DNA of 64,000 nt from Xanthomonas rydalmerensis (GTDB lineage Bacteria > Pseudomonadota > Gammaproteobacteria > Xanthomonadales > Xanthomonadaceae), in assembly GCF_033170385.1 (NCBI RefSeq), contig NZ_CP126170.1:2194001-2258000 (forward strand), written 5' to 3'. Under the pieces are notes generated by a model. The model worked only from the letters and a program-made list of their open reading frames with translations, was not told the DNA's origin and did not search any database. The stretch's first letter is position 1. Each line of letters begins with the position of its first letter. The translations under genes and the position numbers were made by a program. Positions 7,245 through 17,461 of the stretch are shown here, piece after piece.

Positions 7245-7955
7245 ATGAACACACGTATCGTGATTGCCGCCGAACGCAGCATCGTGCTGGAGGGCATGGT
7301 GGCCCTGTTGGACAATACGCCGGACATCGACGTGGTCGGCCACGCGGTCGACGGACTGGAGTGCGTGCAACTGGTGACCCGGCAGCAGCCGGACGTCGTG
7401 CTGATGGATGTGATGCTGCCGGGACTCAACGGCATCGAGGCCACCCGTCGGCTGCTGCAGCGCAGCCCGCGCAGCAAGGCCATCTGCATTGCCGCCTCCG
7501 ATGCCGCAGTCAACGTACGCGCGGCCATCGACGCCGGCGCCAAGGGCTACCTGGCGCGCAACAGCACCTTCCACGAATTGCTGCGCGCGATCCAGCAGGT
7601 CGGCAACGATCAGCTGTACATCAGCCCGCAGCTGTCGCAGTCGCTGGTCAGCGAGTATCGCTGCCCGCCCGGTGACGCGGTTTCCGCCTATACGCTGCTG
7701 ACCTCGCGCGAACGCGAGATCGTGCAGTTGCTGTCCGAGGGATTGTCGACCAAGGAGATCGCCGCACGCCTGCACATCAGCGTCAAGACCATCGGCACCC
7801 ATCGCGAACACATCATGCTCAAGCTGGGCATGCAGAGCATCGCGCAATTGACCCGGTACGCGATCCGCGAAGGCCTGTCGCCGCTGGACGGCGGCCGCGC
7901 CAGCGCGCACCGCGCCGATCGCGACCGGCAAGGGCCGGCCAGCCGTTGCGGCTGA
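7245..7955 (+). CDS. NarL/FixJ-type response regulator with an atypical receiver
   Basis: A 236-residue two-domain regulator. Residues 1-125 form a receiver with the phospho-acceptor candidate D55 (VVLMDVMLPG). The usual N-terminal acidic pair is A9-E10 (VIAAERS), the hydroxyl residue is S85 (CIAASDA), and the position of the invariant lysine reads GYLARN, Arg instead of Lys. Residues about 150-210 are a LuxR-type helix-turn-helix (LTSREREIVQLLSEGLSTKE, RLHISVKTIGTHR). A basic Ala/Arg tail follows. No histidine kinase gene is adjacent, so it is an orphan here. The altered pocket raises the possibility of weak or phosphorylation-independent control. It lies directly downstream of the DUF2589 block and could regulate it; this is untested. 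Confidence 0.88.
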   Translation: MNTRIVIAAERSIVLEGMVALLDNTPDIDVVGHAVDGLECVQLVTRQQPDVVLMDVMLPGLNGIEATRRLLQRSPRSKAICIAASDAAVNVRAAIDAGAKGYLARNSTFHELLRAIQQVGNDQLYISPQLSQSLVSEYRCPPGDAVSAYTLLTSREREIVQLLSEGLSTKEIAARLHISVKTIGTHREHIMLKLGMQSIAQLTRYAIREGLSPLDGGRASAHRADRDRQGPASRCG

Positions 7956-8115
7956 GTAGCGCGCGCGTCAGGACGGTGCGGCCGCCAGGCGGCGCGCCCG
8001 GCGCTCGCGATCTTCATGCATCACGCATGCATTGCGGTCGCTGCTGCGCGCCATCGGCCCGGCCTGACCGCTCTGCGTTCGGTCGTGTTCGCCACGCTGG
8101 ATCGCGGCCGCGCGT

Positions 8116-8736
8116 TCAGTCCTGGCGTCGCGCGCTCATCAGTGCCGCAATGCCTTGCGCGCCGGCGTCGGCCTGGGCCTGCAACGCCTCGCGCACCGCG
8201 GCCTGGTTCGCCGGCGGATGGTTCTGGCTGAGCTTGAACTTCAGCTCGACCCGCTCGACCTCCAGGCGGAAGCCGATGATGCCGCGCAACTGGAGCCGGT
8301 GCGCGTCGATGTCCGGTTCGTAGCGCCAGTCGCTACCCAACGCGCGCTCGTGGCGTTCGCTCAGCCGCGCCACCACGTCGGCCAGCATCGCCTCGTCGTC
8401 GCTGGGCTGCAGGTGACCATGCAGGTGCGCCGTGGCGTAGTTCCAGGTCGGCACCCGCGCCATCGCGTCCTTGTCCGGATACCAGCCCGGCGAGACGTAG
8501 GCATGCGGGCCGTGCACGATCATCAAGGCCGGCCCGGCGTGCCGGGCCTGCGGGTTGGCCCGCGACCAATGGCCTTCGACCAGGATGCGCGCGCCGTCGC
8601 GCCGGTACAGCACCGGCAACGGTGTGGCGCAGGGCAGGCCGTCGGCGACGGTGACCAGGGTGGCGAACGGGTGGTGCGCGATCAGCGCGTCCAGCGCGCC
8701 CAGGTCGTGTTCGGCGAAGGCGGGCGGAACGTGCAT
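8116..8736 (-). CDS. PaiB-type FMN-binding protein
   Basis: A 206-residue member of the FMN_bind_2/PaiB family, a split-barrel flavin-binding fold; Bacillus PaiB is a negative regulator of sporulation and protease genes. Typical features visible are the opening MHVPPAFAEHD, HHPFATLVTVADGLPCATPL, the GHWSRANPQ segment, VSPGWYPDK, VPTWNYATAHLHG and the C-terminal GFRLEVERVELKFKLSQNHP. The motif order and total length fit the family. Whether it regulates transcription in this organism is unknown. It is the last gene of a minus-strand group after two small genes. Confidence 0.9.
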   Translation of the reverse strand: MHVPPAFAEHDLGALDALIAHHPFATLVTVADGLPCATPLPVLYRRDGARILVEGHWSRANPQARHAGPALMIVHGPHAYVSPGWYPDKDAMARVPTWNYATAHLHGHLQPSDDEAMLADVVARLSERHERALGSDWRYEPDIDAHRLQLRGIIGFRLEVERVELKFKLSQNHPPANQAAVREALQAQADAGAQGIAALMSARRQD

Positions 8737-8743
8737 CGCCAGG

Positions 8744-9058
8744 TCAGGCGCGCGCGCCCAGGCTCTGGGTCATGCGTCCGCGAAGGCCGGCGTCGTCGTC
8801 GGCCTGCGGCGGCGACACCTCGCCCAACGAGAAGCCGCGCGCCCGCGCATCGTCTTCGTCGAGACCATCGAAAGCGACGAACTCGGCGTCGAACAGCGCC
8901 GCGCGGGCGGTGTCCTCGCTGTCGTAGCTGAGCGTATTGCCGTCGCTGTCCAGCACCTCGGCGGTACCGGCGTCGCGCACGCGCAGGCGCGCCCACACCA
9001 GCAGGCGGCCGAGACTGGCCAGGTACCACTGATCGTGGGAGGGAGAATCTGAAGTCAT
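8744..9058 (-). CDS. Small acidic protein of unknown function
   Basis: A 104-residue acidic protein (MTSDSPSHDQWYLASLGRLL at its start). It contains VWARLRVRDAGTAEVLDSDG and TARAALFDAEFVAFDGLDEDD, a pattern of short strands compatible with a small cytoplasmic beta domain. No signal or membrane helix. The ATG at 9058 overlaps the stop of the upstream membrane-protein gene (ATGA), which supports the start and implies coupling. It ends seven bases before the PaiB-like gene. Not recognised. Confidence 0.7.
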   Translation of the reverse strand: MTSDSPSHDQWYLASLGRLLVWARLRVRDAGTAEVLDSDGNTLSYDSEDTARAALFDAEFVAFDGLDEDDARARGFSLGEVSPPQADDDAGLRGRMTQSLGARA

Positions 9059-9360
9059 GGAATCACCAGGGAAAGCAGCCAGAGCAGGGCGGCCATGCCC
9101 AGGCCGAGGAAGATGGTCATCAGCGACAGCCAGGCCGGCGTCGCCAGCCCGGAGAGCCCGCGGTCGCCCAGCGGGCGGTAGCGCCGCGTCAGCAGCCAGC
9201 CGAGCGCGACCGGCTTGAGGAAGGCGCCCGGCCCGAACGCCGCCACCAGCGGCGGATGGCGGTCGCGGATGTGCACCAGGGTCAGCGGCCAGAAGATCAG
9301 GAACGCGCTGGCCCCGGCGATCGCCACGCCGACGAAGCACAGCGCGAAGAACAGGATCAT
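9055..9360 (-). CDS. Small two-helix membrane protein
   Basis: A 101-residue protein with an N-terminal hydrophobic helix (LFFALCFVGVAIAGASAFLI) and a C-terminal one (LSLMTIFLGLGMAALLWLLS), separated by a basic loop containing HIRDRHPP and LTRRYRPLGD. Both termini probably face the same side. It lies 22 bases after the end of asnS on the same strand and overlaps the next small gene by four bases, so the three may be read together. Function unknown. Confidence 0.72.
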   Translation of the reverse strand: MILFFALCFVGVAIAGASAFLIFWPLTLVHIRDRHPPLVAAFGPGAFLKPVALGWLLTRRYRPLGDRGLSGLATPAWLSLMTIFLGLGMAALLWLLSLVIP

Positions 9361-9382
9361 GGCGCGCGCTCCCCTGGCCGGC

Positions 9383-10777
<1,395 letters not shown>

Positions 10778-10878
10778 GACTTGAATCCTCGCCGCAGCGA
10801 CTCGATATGGAAGGGGCAAGTGTACTGGCTGGAGCGCAGCGCTTGCGAGGCGTGGCGGCGATCGGCCGCCGTCCTCCC

Positions 10879-10884
10879 TATAAT
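10879..10884 (+). promoter_or_regulatory. Putative -10 box for the Fe-S carrier gene
   Basis: A perfect TATAAT lies 30 bases before the ATG at 10915, in the divergent region with asnS. No good -35 is visible at the standard spacing, so this would be a -10-driven or activator-dependent promoter if real. Confidence 0.4.
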
Positions 10885-10914
10885 GTCCGCTCGCAGTTGT
10901 CCGGAGTCGTCGCC

Positions 10915-11262
10915 ATGGCCGTCCATCTCACCCCCGTCGCCCATGCCCGCGTGCAGCGCTTCGTCGCACAGACGCCTGGCGCCCTGGGATTGCGCTTCGG
11001 CGTCGAGCGCACCGGCTGTTCCGGCTGGGGCCATGTCACCGACCTGGCGCGCGAGGCGCGTCCGGACGACGCGGTGTTCGAGCAGGACGGCGTGCGCATC
11101 TACGTCGATGCCACCAGCCTGCCGCTGGTGGACGGCACCGAGATCGACTTCGGCAAGCAGGGCCTTGGCGAGACCTTCGTGTTCCGCAACCCGAATGCCA
11201 CCGCCGAATGCGGCTGCGGCGAGAGCTTCACCACCGACGCCGCGCACGCCGACGCGCCCTGA
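10915..11262 (+). CDS. A-type iron-sulfur cluster carrier (HesB/IscA/ErpA family)
   Basis: A 115-residue A-type carrier that receives Fe-S clusters and passes them to target apoproteins. The three invariant cysteines are C35 (RTGCSGWG), C99 and C101 (AECGCGESF). The start [16 protein letters not shown] is the usual length for the family; a longer frame upstream adds only an unconserved stretch that overlaps the putative promoter. Between IscA, SufA and ErpA I cannot decide from sequence alone. It stands alone, without isc or suf neighbours. Confidence 0.93.
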   Translation: MAVHLTPVAHARVQRFVAQTPGALGLRFGVERTGCSGWGHVTDLAREARPDDAVFEQDGVRIYVDATSLPLVDGTEIDFGKQGLGETFVFRNPNATAECGCGESFTTDAAHADAP

Positions 11263-11327
11263 GCGTCGCCGCGCCGGCCAAGCGGCCTCCTCCGCGGAGG
11301 ACGTAGGGCAGGGCGGTATCGGTTCGC

Positions 11328-11873
11328 ATGCAACTGCCTCAGTTCCTCCATCATCCCAACGCCTACGCGCTGTGCTTCGCGCAGGAAGACGGCGTCTGCG
11401 ATTGCTGCGGCGAAACCCGTGCCTGGCGCTACCAGGGGCCGTTCTACTGTGCCGGCGACGCCCCGCAGTTCCTGTGTCCCTGGTGCATCGCCGACGGTCG
11501 CGCCGCGGCTCGCTTCGAGGGCGAGTTCAACGACTGGGCGGAGATCGAGGGCGTCTCGCCCGACCCGGACGACGCGCCGCCGGCCATCGATGCCGCGCTG
11601 CTGCAGGCGATCTGCACCCGCACGCCGGGGTATTCGGCCTGGCAGCAGCCGGTGTGGCTGAGCCATTGCGACCAGCCCTGCGCCTTCCTTGGCTACGCCG
11701 GGGGCGATGACCTCGCGCCGATCCTGGACGAGGTCATGCCCGACATCGTCGAGGTCACCCCGCGCGATGCGGACTGGCTGCTGGCGCGGCTGTCCCGCGA
11801 TGGCACGCTGGTCGGCTGCCTGTTCCGTTGCCTGCAGTGCGGCCAGCATCGCCTGCATGTCGATACGGGGTGA
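11328..11873 (+). CDS. CbrC family protein (UPF0167)
   Basis: A 181-residue cysteine-rich cytoplasmic protein of the CbrC/UPF0167 family. It starts MQLPQFLHHPNAYALCF, has two zinc-finger-like pairs (GVCDCCGETR and FLCPWCIADG), a further GDAPQFLCP segment, and a C-terminal RCLQCGQHRLH. E. coli CbrC has been linked to colicin E2 tolerance under CreBC control; no such function can be inferred here. The cysteine pairs suggest metal binding. Confidence 0.88.
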   Translation: MQLPQFLHHPNAYALCFAQEDGVCDCCGETRAWRYQGPFYCAGDAPQFLCPWCIADGRAAARFEGEFNDWAEIEGVSPDPDDAPPAIDAALLQAICTRTPGYSAWQQPVWLSHCDQPCAFLGYAGGDDLAPILDEVMPDIVEVTPRDADWLLARLSRDGTLVGCLFRCLQCGQHRLHVDTG

Positions 11874-11882
11874 GTTCGAAGG

Positions 11883-12021
11883 CCGGGACCCGGGGCCCGG
11901 GACCGGGGACCCGGAAGAGCGGTCTGGATCTCTTCTTCGTGCAGGTGGGTTGAGACATCTCGCCACGAGAGGCCGGGCGGCCTTGCTTTCCGGGTCCCGG
12001 GTCCCGGGCCCCGGGTCCCGG
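11883..12021. repeat. Near-perfect 34-bp inverted repeat, GGGACCCGGG-rich
   Basis: Left arm 11883-11916 and right arm 11988-12021 are reverse complements with one mismatch, separated by 71 bases. Each arm is itself made of overlapping CCCGGG/GGGACCC palindromes. It sits between the CbrC-family gene and the rpsF promoter and could act as a strong transcription block or a mobile-repeat remnant. No T-run follows either arm, so it is not a standard intrinsic terminator. Confidence 0.85.
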
Positions 12022-12064
12022 CTTCGTTAAGCCAGGACATTCATTCCGCCTCCGTTTCGACAGC

Positions 12065-12094
12065 TTGTCCGTGGCGGCACTTCTACGCCATAAT
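12065..12094 (+). promoter_or_regulatory. Putative promoter of the rpsF operon
   Basis: TTGTCC at 12065-12070 and CATAAT at 12089-12094, spaced by 18 bases, lie about 100 bases before the rpsF start. A leader of roughly 90 bases would follow, a suitable place for the autogenous S6:S18 control known in other bacteria. I did not find a clear copy of that RNA motif. Confidence 0.45.
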
Positions 12095-12193
12095 GTGCGG
12101 CTTCCTGCCTTCCCGGCGGGAGTCCTTGCCCCACCGCCGTCACCATCGCGGGGGGCTGTCCGGCCGCAAGGCCACATCCGAAAGGTAAACACC

Positions 12194-12628
12194 ATGAGTC
12201 GTCATTACGAAATCGTGTTCCTGGTCCACCCGGATCAGAGCGAGCAGGTCCCGGCCATGATCGAGCGCTACAAGTCGCTGGTCGAGAACGGCAAGGGCAC
12301 CATCCACCGTCTGGAAGACTGGGGCCGCCGCCAGCTGGCGTACCCGATCCAGAACCTGGTGAAGGCCCACTACGTCATGCTGAACATCGAAGTGGACCAG
12401 GCCGTGCTGAGCGAGCTGGTCGAGAGCTTCCGCTTCAACGACGCGGTGCTGCGCCACCTGGTGATCAAGCGCGACGGTCCGGACACCGAGCAGTCGCTGA
12501 TCATGAAGAGCAAGGACGAGAAGGCCGACAAGCCCGAGCGCGGTGAGCGCCGTCGTCGCGACGACGAAGAGGGCGATGCGCCCGCCGCCGCCACCGAAAC
12601 CGACGGCGACGCCGCCGAAGCCGCCTAA
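12194..12628 (+). CDS. rpsF: 30S ribosomal protein S6
   Basis: A 144-residue ribosomal protein of the small-subunit platform, binding 16S rRNA together with S18. The family core is clear: [36 protein letters not shown] and [12 protein letters not shown]. The C-terminal 35 residues are a highly charged Lys/Glu/Asp tail, longer than in E. coli before modification. The ATG at 12194 is the conserved start, with AAAGGT upstream. First gene of the rpsF-rpsR-rplI unit. Confidence 0.97.
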   Translation: MSRHYEIVFLVHPDQSEQVPAMIERYKSLVENGKGTIHRLEDWGRRQLAYPIQNLVKAHYVMLNIEVDQAVLSELVESFRFNDAVLRHLVIKRDGPDTEQSLIMKSKDEKADKPERGERRRRDDEEGDAPAAATETDGDAAEAA

Positions 12629-12639
12629 GGAGCACGCTC

Positions 12640-12870
12640 ATGTCCAAGTTCTTCCGTCGTCGCAAGTTCTGCAAGTTCACCGCCGAAGGCGTCAAAGAGA
12701 TCGACTACAAGGATCTCAACACCCTGCGCCAGTACCTCACCGAGAACGGCAAGATCGTGCCGAGCCGCGTGACCGGCACCAAGTCCAAGTACCAGCGTCA
12801 GCTGGCCACGGCGGTCAAGCGCGCGCGTTTCCTGGCGCTGATCCCGTACACGGACAACCACGACGTTTGA
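12640..12870 (+). CDS. rpsR: 30S ribosomal protein S18
   Basis: A 76-residue basic protein, the S6 partner in the 30S platform. It starts [20 protein letters not shown] and has the family-typical [22 protein letters not shown] and [13 protein letters not shown]. Eleven bases separate it from rpsF, with AAGGAG before the ATG. A single cysteine (C12) lies at the conserved position. Confidence 0.97.
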   Translation: MSKFFRRRKFCKFTAEGVKEIDYKDLNTLRQYLTENGKIVPSRVTGTKSKYQRQLATAVKRARFLALIPYTDNHDV

Positions 12871-13020
12871 TTCCGGGTTTCCCGGAACGCAACACGGCCC
12901 GCACCTCCCAGTGCGGGCATTCAACCGAAGTCTGGCGATCGAAGAGTGCGGTGCCGATCGGGTGCAAATCCCGATTCCCGAATCCCCAATCCCGGCTTCT
13001 CCTATTCGGACAGCACCCGT
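12871..13020. repeat. Hairpins and a GAATCCCC repeat between rpsR and rplI
   Basis: Two small stem-loops follow rpsR: TTCCGGG-TTT-CCCGGAA at 12871-12887 and GCCCGCAC/GTGCGGGC at 12897-12918. Then comes a single C-rich copy of the dispersed CCCGAATCCCCAATCCC repeat around 12967-12995. Neither hairpin has a T-run. They may reduce or process transcripts between S18 and L9. Confidence 0.7.
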
Positions 13021-13064
13021 TGCGGCGGCCGCGTGCCGACGCTAACGAATAACGGAGCAAGACC

Positions 13065-13514
13065 ATGCAACTGATTCTTCTGCAGAAAGTGACCAACCTG
13101 GGCGGCCTCGGCGACAAGGTCGACGTCAAGCCGGGCTACGGCCGCAACTACCTGGTGCCGCAGGGCAAGGCCGTGCCGGCCACCGCCGCCAACATCGCCG
13201 AGTTCGAAGCCAAGCGCGCCGAGTACGAAGCCAAGGCCAAGTCGATCCACGACGACGCCGAAGCCCGTGCCGCCAAGCTGGAAGGCGCCAGCGTGACCGT
13301 CAAGGCCAACGCGTCCACCGAAGGCAAGCTGTACGGCTCGGTCGGCCCGCGCGACATCGCCGAAGCCTTCACCGCCGCCGGCATGCCGCTGGAGAAGGGC
13401 GAAGTGGTGCTGGGCGAAGGCGCGTTCCGCAACATCGGCGAGTACGAGGTGCTGGTGCGCCTGCACGCCGACGTGGAAACCACGGTCAAGGTCGTGGTCG
13501 AAGCCGACGCCTGA
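13065..13514 (+). CDS. rplI: 50S ribosomal protein L9
   Basis: A 149-residue large-subunit protein binding 23S rRNA at the base of the L1 stalk. The N-terminal domain is unmistakable ([34 protein letters not shown]), followed by the long central helix ([20 protein letters not shown]) and the C-terminal domain. The length matches E. coli L9. It is 194 bases after rpsR, with no priB between as in enterobacteria, and is followed by a strong terminator. Confidence 0.97.
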   Translation: MQLILLQKVTNLGGLGDKVDVKPGYGRNYLVPQGKAVPATAANIAEFEAKRAEYEAKAKSIHDDAEARAAKLEGASVTVKANASTEGKLYGSVGPRDIAEAFTAAGMPLEKGEVVLGEGAFRNIGEYEVLVRLHADVETTVKVVVEADA

Positions 13515-13534
13515 TCGCGTCGTCATCGCTGTAC

Positions 13535-13567
13535 CGACACGGGCACCGCAAGGTGCCCGTGTCGTTT
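13535..13567 (+). terminator. Rho-independent terminator after rplI
   Basis: A perfect 13-bp stem (13535-13547 with 13552-13564), loop GCAA, followed by TTTG. It lies 20 bases after the rplI stop and should end the S6-S18-L9 transcript. Confidence 0.85.
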
Positions 13568-13843
13568 GTGCCGACCTGCGCCGCCGTCGGCGGGTCGTGT
13601 GGCCCTGGCTGGCACGGCTGGCGGGGACCGGTCGCCTGCATGTGCGATCGCCGTCGCATCGGCGCCACCCGGCGCAGGCCGCCCCGGTGCCGCGCAGGGG
13701 CCGCTATACTCAGCGACTCGTGTCCGATGTCGACCCGGTGGTGTAGCCGCATCAATGGGTTGGAAGCAGGACCTCACCTGGATCTTCATTAGCGGCAGCG
13801 CAGCTCGGAATGCCGGCGGCGCCTGCCATGGATTGCCCGCACC
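13568..13843. other. Intergenic region between rplI and smc
   Basis: No gene is visible in this 276-base stretch. A TATACT at 13705-13710 could serve as a -10 for smc, giving a leader of about 130 bases, but no matching -35 is seen. No repeat recognised. Confidence 0.4.
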
Positions 13844-16800
13844 ATGCGCCTGTCGACCATCAAGCTGTCCGGCTTCAAGTCCTTCGTCGATCCGACCACG
13901 CTGCACCTGCCGACCAACATGACCGGCATCGTCGGTCCGAACGGCTGCGGCAAGTCGAACATCATCGACGCGGTGCGCTGGGTGATGGGCGAAAGTTCGG
14001 CCAGCCGCCTGCGCGGCGATTCGCTGACCGACGTGATCTTCTCCGGTTCCTCGGCGCGCAAGCCGGTGTCGCAGGCCACGGTCGAGCTGATCTTCGACAA
14101 CTCCGACCACACCATCTCCGGCGAGTACGCCTCCTTCAACGAGATCTCGGTCAAGCGCCAGGTCAGCCGCGACGGCAGCAGCAGCTACTACCTCAACGGC
14201 ACCAAGTGCCGGCGCCGCGACATCACCGACCTGTTCCTGGGCACGGGCCTGGGCCCGCGCAGCTACTCGATCATCGAGCAGGGCATGATCAGCCAGATCA
14301 TCGAGGCGCGCCCGGAGGACCTGCGCGTGTACCTGGAGGAGGCGGCCGGCATCTCCAAGTACAAGGAGCGGCGCAAGGAGACCGAGACCCGCATCCGCCA
14401 CACCCGCGAGAACCTGGAGCGGCTGGGCGACCTGCGCGAGGAGATCGGCAAGCAGCTCGAGCACCTCAAGCGCCAGGCGCGCCAGGCCGAGCAGTACCAG
14501 GCGCTGCAGGAAGAACGGCGGATCAAGGACGCGCAGTGGAAGGCGCTGGAATACCGCGGCCTGGACGGGCGCCTGCAGGGCCTGCGCGAGGCGCTGGGCC
14601 AGGAAGAGACACGCCTGCAGCAACTGATCGCCGAGCAGCGCGATGCCGAGGCGCGCATCGAGACCGGCCGCGTGCGCCGCGAGGAAGCCGCCGAGGCGCT
14701 GAGCACCGCGCAGGCCGAGGTCTACAGGGTCGGCAGCACCCTGGCCCGGATCGAACAGCAGATCCAGCACCAGCGCGATCTGTCGCAGCGCCTGCACAAG
14801 GCGCGCGACGAGGCGCAACTGGCGCTGGCCGAGCTCGGCCAGCACATCGGCACCGACGAGGCCAAGCTGGCGCTGTTGCGCGAATCGGTGGACGTGGCCG
14901 GCCCGCAGCTGGAGCAACTGCAGGAAGACAACGAATACAAGCAGGAAGCGCTGCGCGAGGCCGAGGCACGCCTGGCCGACTGGCAGCAGCGCTGGGAATC
15001 GCATCAGCGCAACACCGCCGAAGCCTCGCGCGCCGGCGAGGTGGAGCGCACCCGCGTCGATTACCTGGACCGGCAGTCGCTGGAGGCCGAGCGCCGCCGC
15101 GAGGCGCTGCTGGCCGAGCGCGCCGGGCTGGACCTGGACGCGCTGGCCGAGGCGTTCGCGCAGCTGGAACTGCAGCACGAGACCCAGCGCGCCGCGCTGG
15201 ATGGCCTGAACGAGCAGGTCGAGGCGCGCAAGCAGGCCGTGGCGGCGCTGCAGGACCAGCAGCGCACCGCCCAGGCCGAGCTGGCCGACGTGCGCAAGCA
15301 GGCGCAGTCCGCGCGCGGCCGGCTGTCGTCGCTGGAAACCCTGCAGCAGGCCGCGCTCGGCCAAGAGCAGGGCGCGGCGGTGGCCTGGCTGCAGGCGCGC
15401 GGGCTGGATTCGGTGGCGCGCGTCGGCGAGCGGCTCAGCGTGGAGAGCGGCTGGGAGAATGCGGTCGAAGGCGCGCTCGGGCAGTTGATCGAAGGCGTGC
15501 TGGTGGAGGCGCCGGAAACCCTGGTCGACGCCCTGGGCGAACTCGGCGAAGGCCGCATCGCCCTGGTCAGCGGCGCCGAGGCGGCCGAGACCTTCGCGCC
15601 GACCTCGCTCGCGGCCAAGGTGCAAGGTCCGATCGCGATCCGCCGGCTGCTGGCGCGGCTGCATGCCGCCGAGGATTTGAGCGCGGCGCGGGCGTTGCTG
15701 CCGCAGCTGGGCGTGGGCGATTCCATCGTCACCCGCGACGGCGCGCGCCTGGGTCAGGGCTGGCTGCGGGTGTCGCGCTCCGGCGCGGCCAAGCAGGGCG
15801 CGCTGCTGCGCGAGCGCGAGATCCAGAGCCTGCGTGGCCAGATCGAGACGCTGCAGGAGCGCGAGGCCGACCTCGAACACCGCCTGGGCGAGCTGCGCGC
15901 GCAACTGCTGGCCGGCGAGCAGCAGCGCGAGGACGCGCAGCGCCAGTTGTACCAGGCGCACCGCAGCGCCTCCGAACTGGCCGGACAGTTGCAGAGCCAG
16001 CAAGGCAAGGTCGACGCCGCGCGCACCCGCATCGAGCGTATCGAGCTGGAGGTCGCGCAGCTGCTGGAAACCCTGGACAGCAGCCGCGAGCAGGCGCGCG
16101 AGGCGCGCTCCAAGCTGGAGGACGCGGTCACCAGCATGGGCGACCTGGAGTCGGTGCGGCATGCGCTGGAAAGCGAGCGCCGTCAGCTCACCGAGGCGCG
16201 CGACCTGGCCCGCGACGCCGCGCGGCGGGTGCGCGAGGCCTCGCACGCGCTGGCCCTGACCCTGGAGTCGCAGCGCACCCAGATCGCTTCGCTGAGCCAG
16301 GCGCTGGAGCGCATGGGCAACCAGCGCGGGCAGCTGGACGCGCGTCTGGGCGAACTCAGCGCGCAGTTGAACGAGGGCGATTCGCCGGTGCTGGCCCTGG
16401 AGGCCGAGCACCAGGCCGCGCTGAGCGAGCGCGTGCGCACCGATCGCGCGCTCGGCGAGGCGCGCGCGCTGCTCGACGGCATCGACAACGAACTGCGCGC
16501 GCTGGAGCAGACCCGCCAGCAGCGCGACGAACAGGCGCTGGCGCAGCGCGAGCGCATCGCCCAGCGCCGGCTCGACCAGCAGGCGCTGGTGCTCAGCGCC
16601 GAGCAGCTGTCGGCGGCGGTGGTCAAGGCCGGCTTCGTGCTGGAGGACGTCATCAATGGCCTGCCCGAGCAGGCCGACCCGGCCGAGTGGGAGCAGGCGG
16701 TGCAGCAGATCGATGGACGCATGCGCCGGCTGGAACCGGTCAACCTGGCGGCGATCAGCGAGTACGGCGAGGCCGCGCAGCGCGCCGAGTACCTGGAAGC

Positions 16801-17347
16801 GCAGGACGTCGACCTGAACACCGCGCTGGAAACCCTGGAGGACGCCATCCGCAAGATCGATCGCGAGACCCGCGGCCGCTTCAAGGACACCTTCGACCGG
16901 GTCAATTCCGGCGTGCAGGCGCTGTATCCGCGTCTGTTCGGCGGCGGCCATGCCTACCTCGAGCTGACCGGCGAGGACCTGCTGGACACCGGCGTGGCGA
17001 TCATGGCGCGGCCCCCGGGCAAGCGCGTGTCCAGCATCTCGCTGCTGTCCGGCGGCGAGAAGGCGATGACCGCGGTGGCGCTGGTGTTCGCGATCTTCCA
17101 GCTCAACCCGGCGCCGTTCTGTCTGCTCGACGAGGTGGACGCGCCGCTGGACGAAGCCAACGTCGGCCGCCTGGCGGCGATGGTCAAGGAAATGAGCGAG
17201 AAGGTGCAGTTCCTGTTCGTCAGCCACAACAAGGCGACGATGGAGGCGGCGCATCAGCTCAGCGGCGTCACCATGCGCGAACCCGGCGTCAGCCGCCTGG
17301 TCAGCGTGGACCTCGAGGAGGCCGCGCGTTTGGCGGGCGCGGCCTGA
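13844..17347 (+). CDS. smc: Chromosome partition protein SMC
   Basis: A 1167-residue structural-maintenance-of-chromosomes ATPase that condenses and aligns the nucleoid with ScpA and ScpB. The N-terminal head starts MRLSTIKLSGFKSFVDPTT and has Walker A at 31-39 (GPNGCGKSN). Long coiled coils, very rich in Ala/Glu/Arg/Gln, flank a hinge at roughly 500-650 (GWENAVEGALGQLIEGVLVE region). The C-terminal head has the ABC signature LLSGGEKAMTAVAL and Walker B (FCLLDEVDAPLDEANV). Length is normal. The coiled-coil codons are strongly GC biased, which produces very long open frames on both strands. zipA follows after 114 bases, the arrangement seen in Xanthomonas. Confidence 0.98.
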   Translation: MRLSTIKLSGFKSFVDPTTLHLPTNMTGIVGPNGCGKSNIIDAVRWVMGESSASRLRGDSLTDVIFSGSSARKPVSQATVELIFDNSDHTISGEYASFNEISVKRQVSRDGSSSYYLNGTKCRRRDITDLFLGTGLGPRSYSIIEQGMISQIIEARPEDLRVYLEEAAGISKYKERRKETETRIRHTRENLERLGDLREEIGKQLEHLKRQARQAEQYQALQEERRIKDAQWKALEYRGLDGRLQGLREALGQEETRLQQLIAEQRDAEARIETGRVRREEAAEALSTAQAEVYRVGSTLARIEQQIQHQRDLSQRLHKARDEAQLALAELGQHIGTDEAKLALLRESVDVAGPQLEQLQEDNEYKQEALREAEARLADWQQRWESHQRNTAEASRAGEVERTRVDYLDRQSLEAERRREALLAERAGLDLDALAEAFAQLELQHETQRAALDGLNEQVEARKQAVAALQDQQRTAQAELADVRKQAQSARGRLSSLETLQQAALGQEQGAAVAWLQARGLDSVARVGERLSVESGWENAVEGALGQLIEGVLVEAPETLVDALGELGEGRIALVSGAEAAETFAPTSLAAKVQGPIAIRRLLARLHAAEDLSAARALLPQLGVGDSIVTRDGARLGQGWLRVSRSGAAKQGALLREREIQSLRGQIETLQEREADLEHRLGELRAQLLAGEQQREDAQRQLYQAHRSASELAGQLQSQQGKVDAARTRIERIELEVAQLLETLDSSREQAREARSKLEDAVTSMGDLESVRHALESERRQLTEARDLARDAARRVREASHALALTLESQRTQIASLSQALERMGNQRGQLDARLGELSAQLNEGDSPVLALEAEHQAALSERVRTDRALGEARALLDGIDNELRALEQTRQQRDEQALAQRERIAQRRLDQQALVLSAEQLSAAVVKAGFVLEDVINGLPEQADPAEWEQAVQQIDGRMRRLEPVNLAAISEYGEAAQRAEYLEAQDVDLNTALETLEDAIRKIDRETRGRFKDTFDRVNSGVQALYPRLFGGGHAYLELTGEDLLDTGVAIMARPPGKRVSSISLLSGGEKAMTAVALVFAIFQLNPAPFCLLDEVDAPLDEANVGRLAAMVKEMSEKVQFLFVSHNKATMEAAHQLSGVTMREPGVSRLVSVDLEEAARLAGAA

Positions 17348-17461
17348 CGTGCCATGCTAAAGGACGTGATGCGCGCCGAGGCGTTGTCCCTGTACTGGCA
17401 GACGTCGTGCGCACCAAGCAGTTGTTTTCTCCCTGTGTACCCTTGCCGGAGTAACCCCTGA

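Noticed and set aside
13523..17254. Minus-strand open frame of more than 1200 codons opposite smc
   Set aside because: Composed of Arg/Ala/Leu/Gln runs with no domain; it is the complement of smc coiled-coil codons in high-GC DNA.
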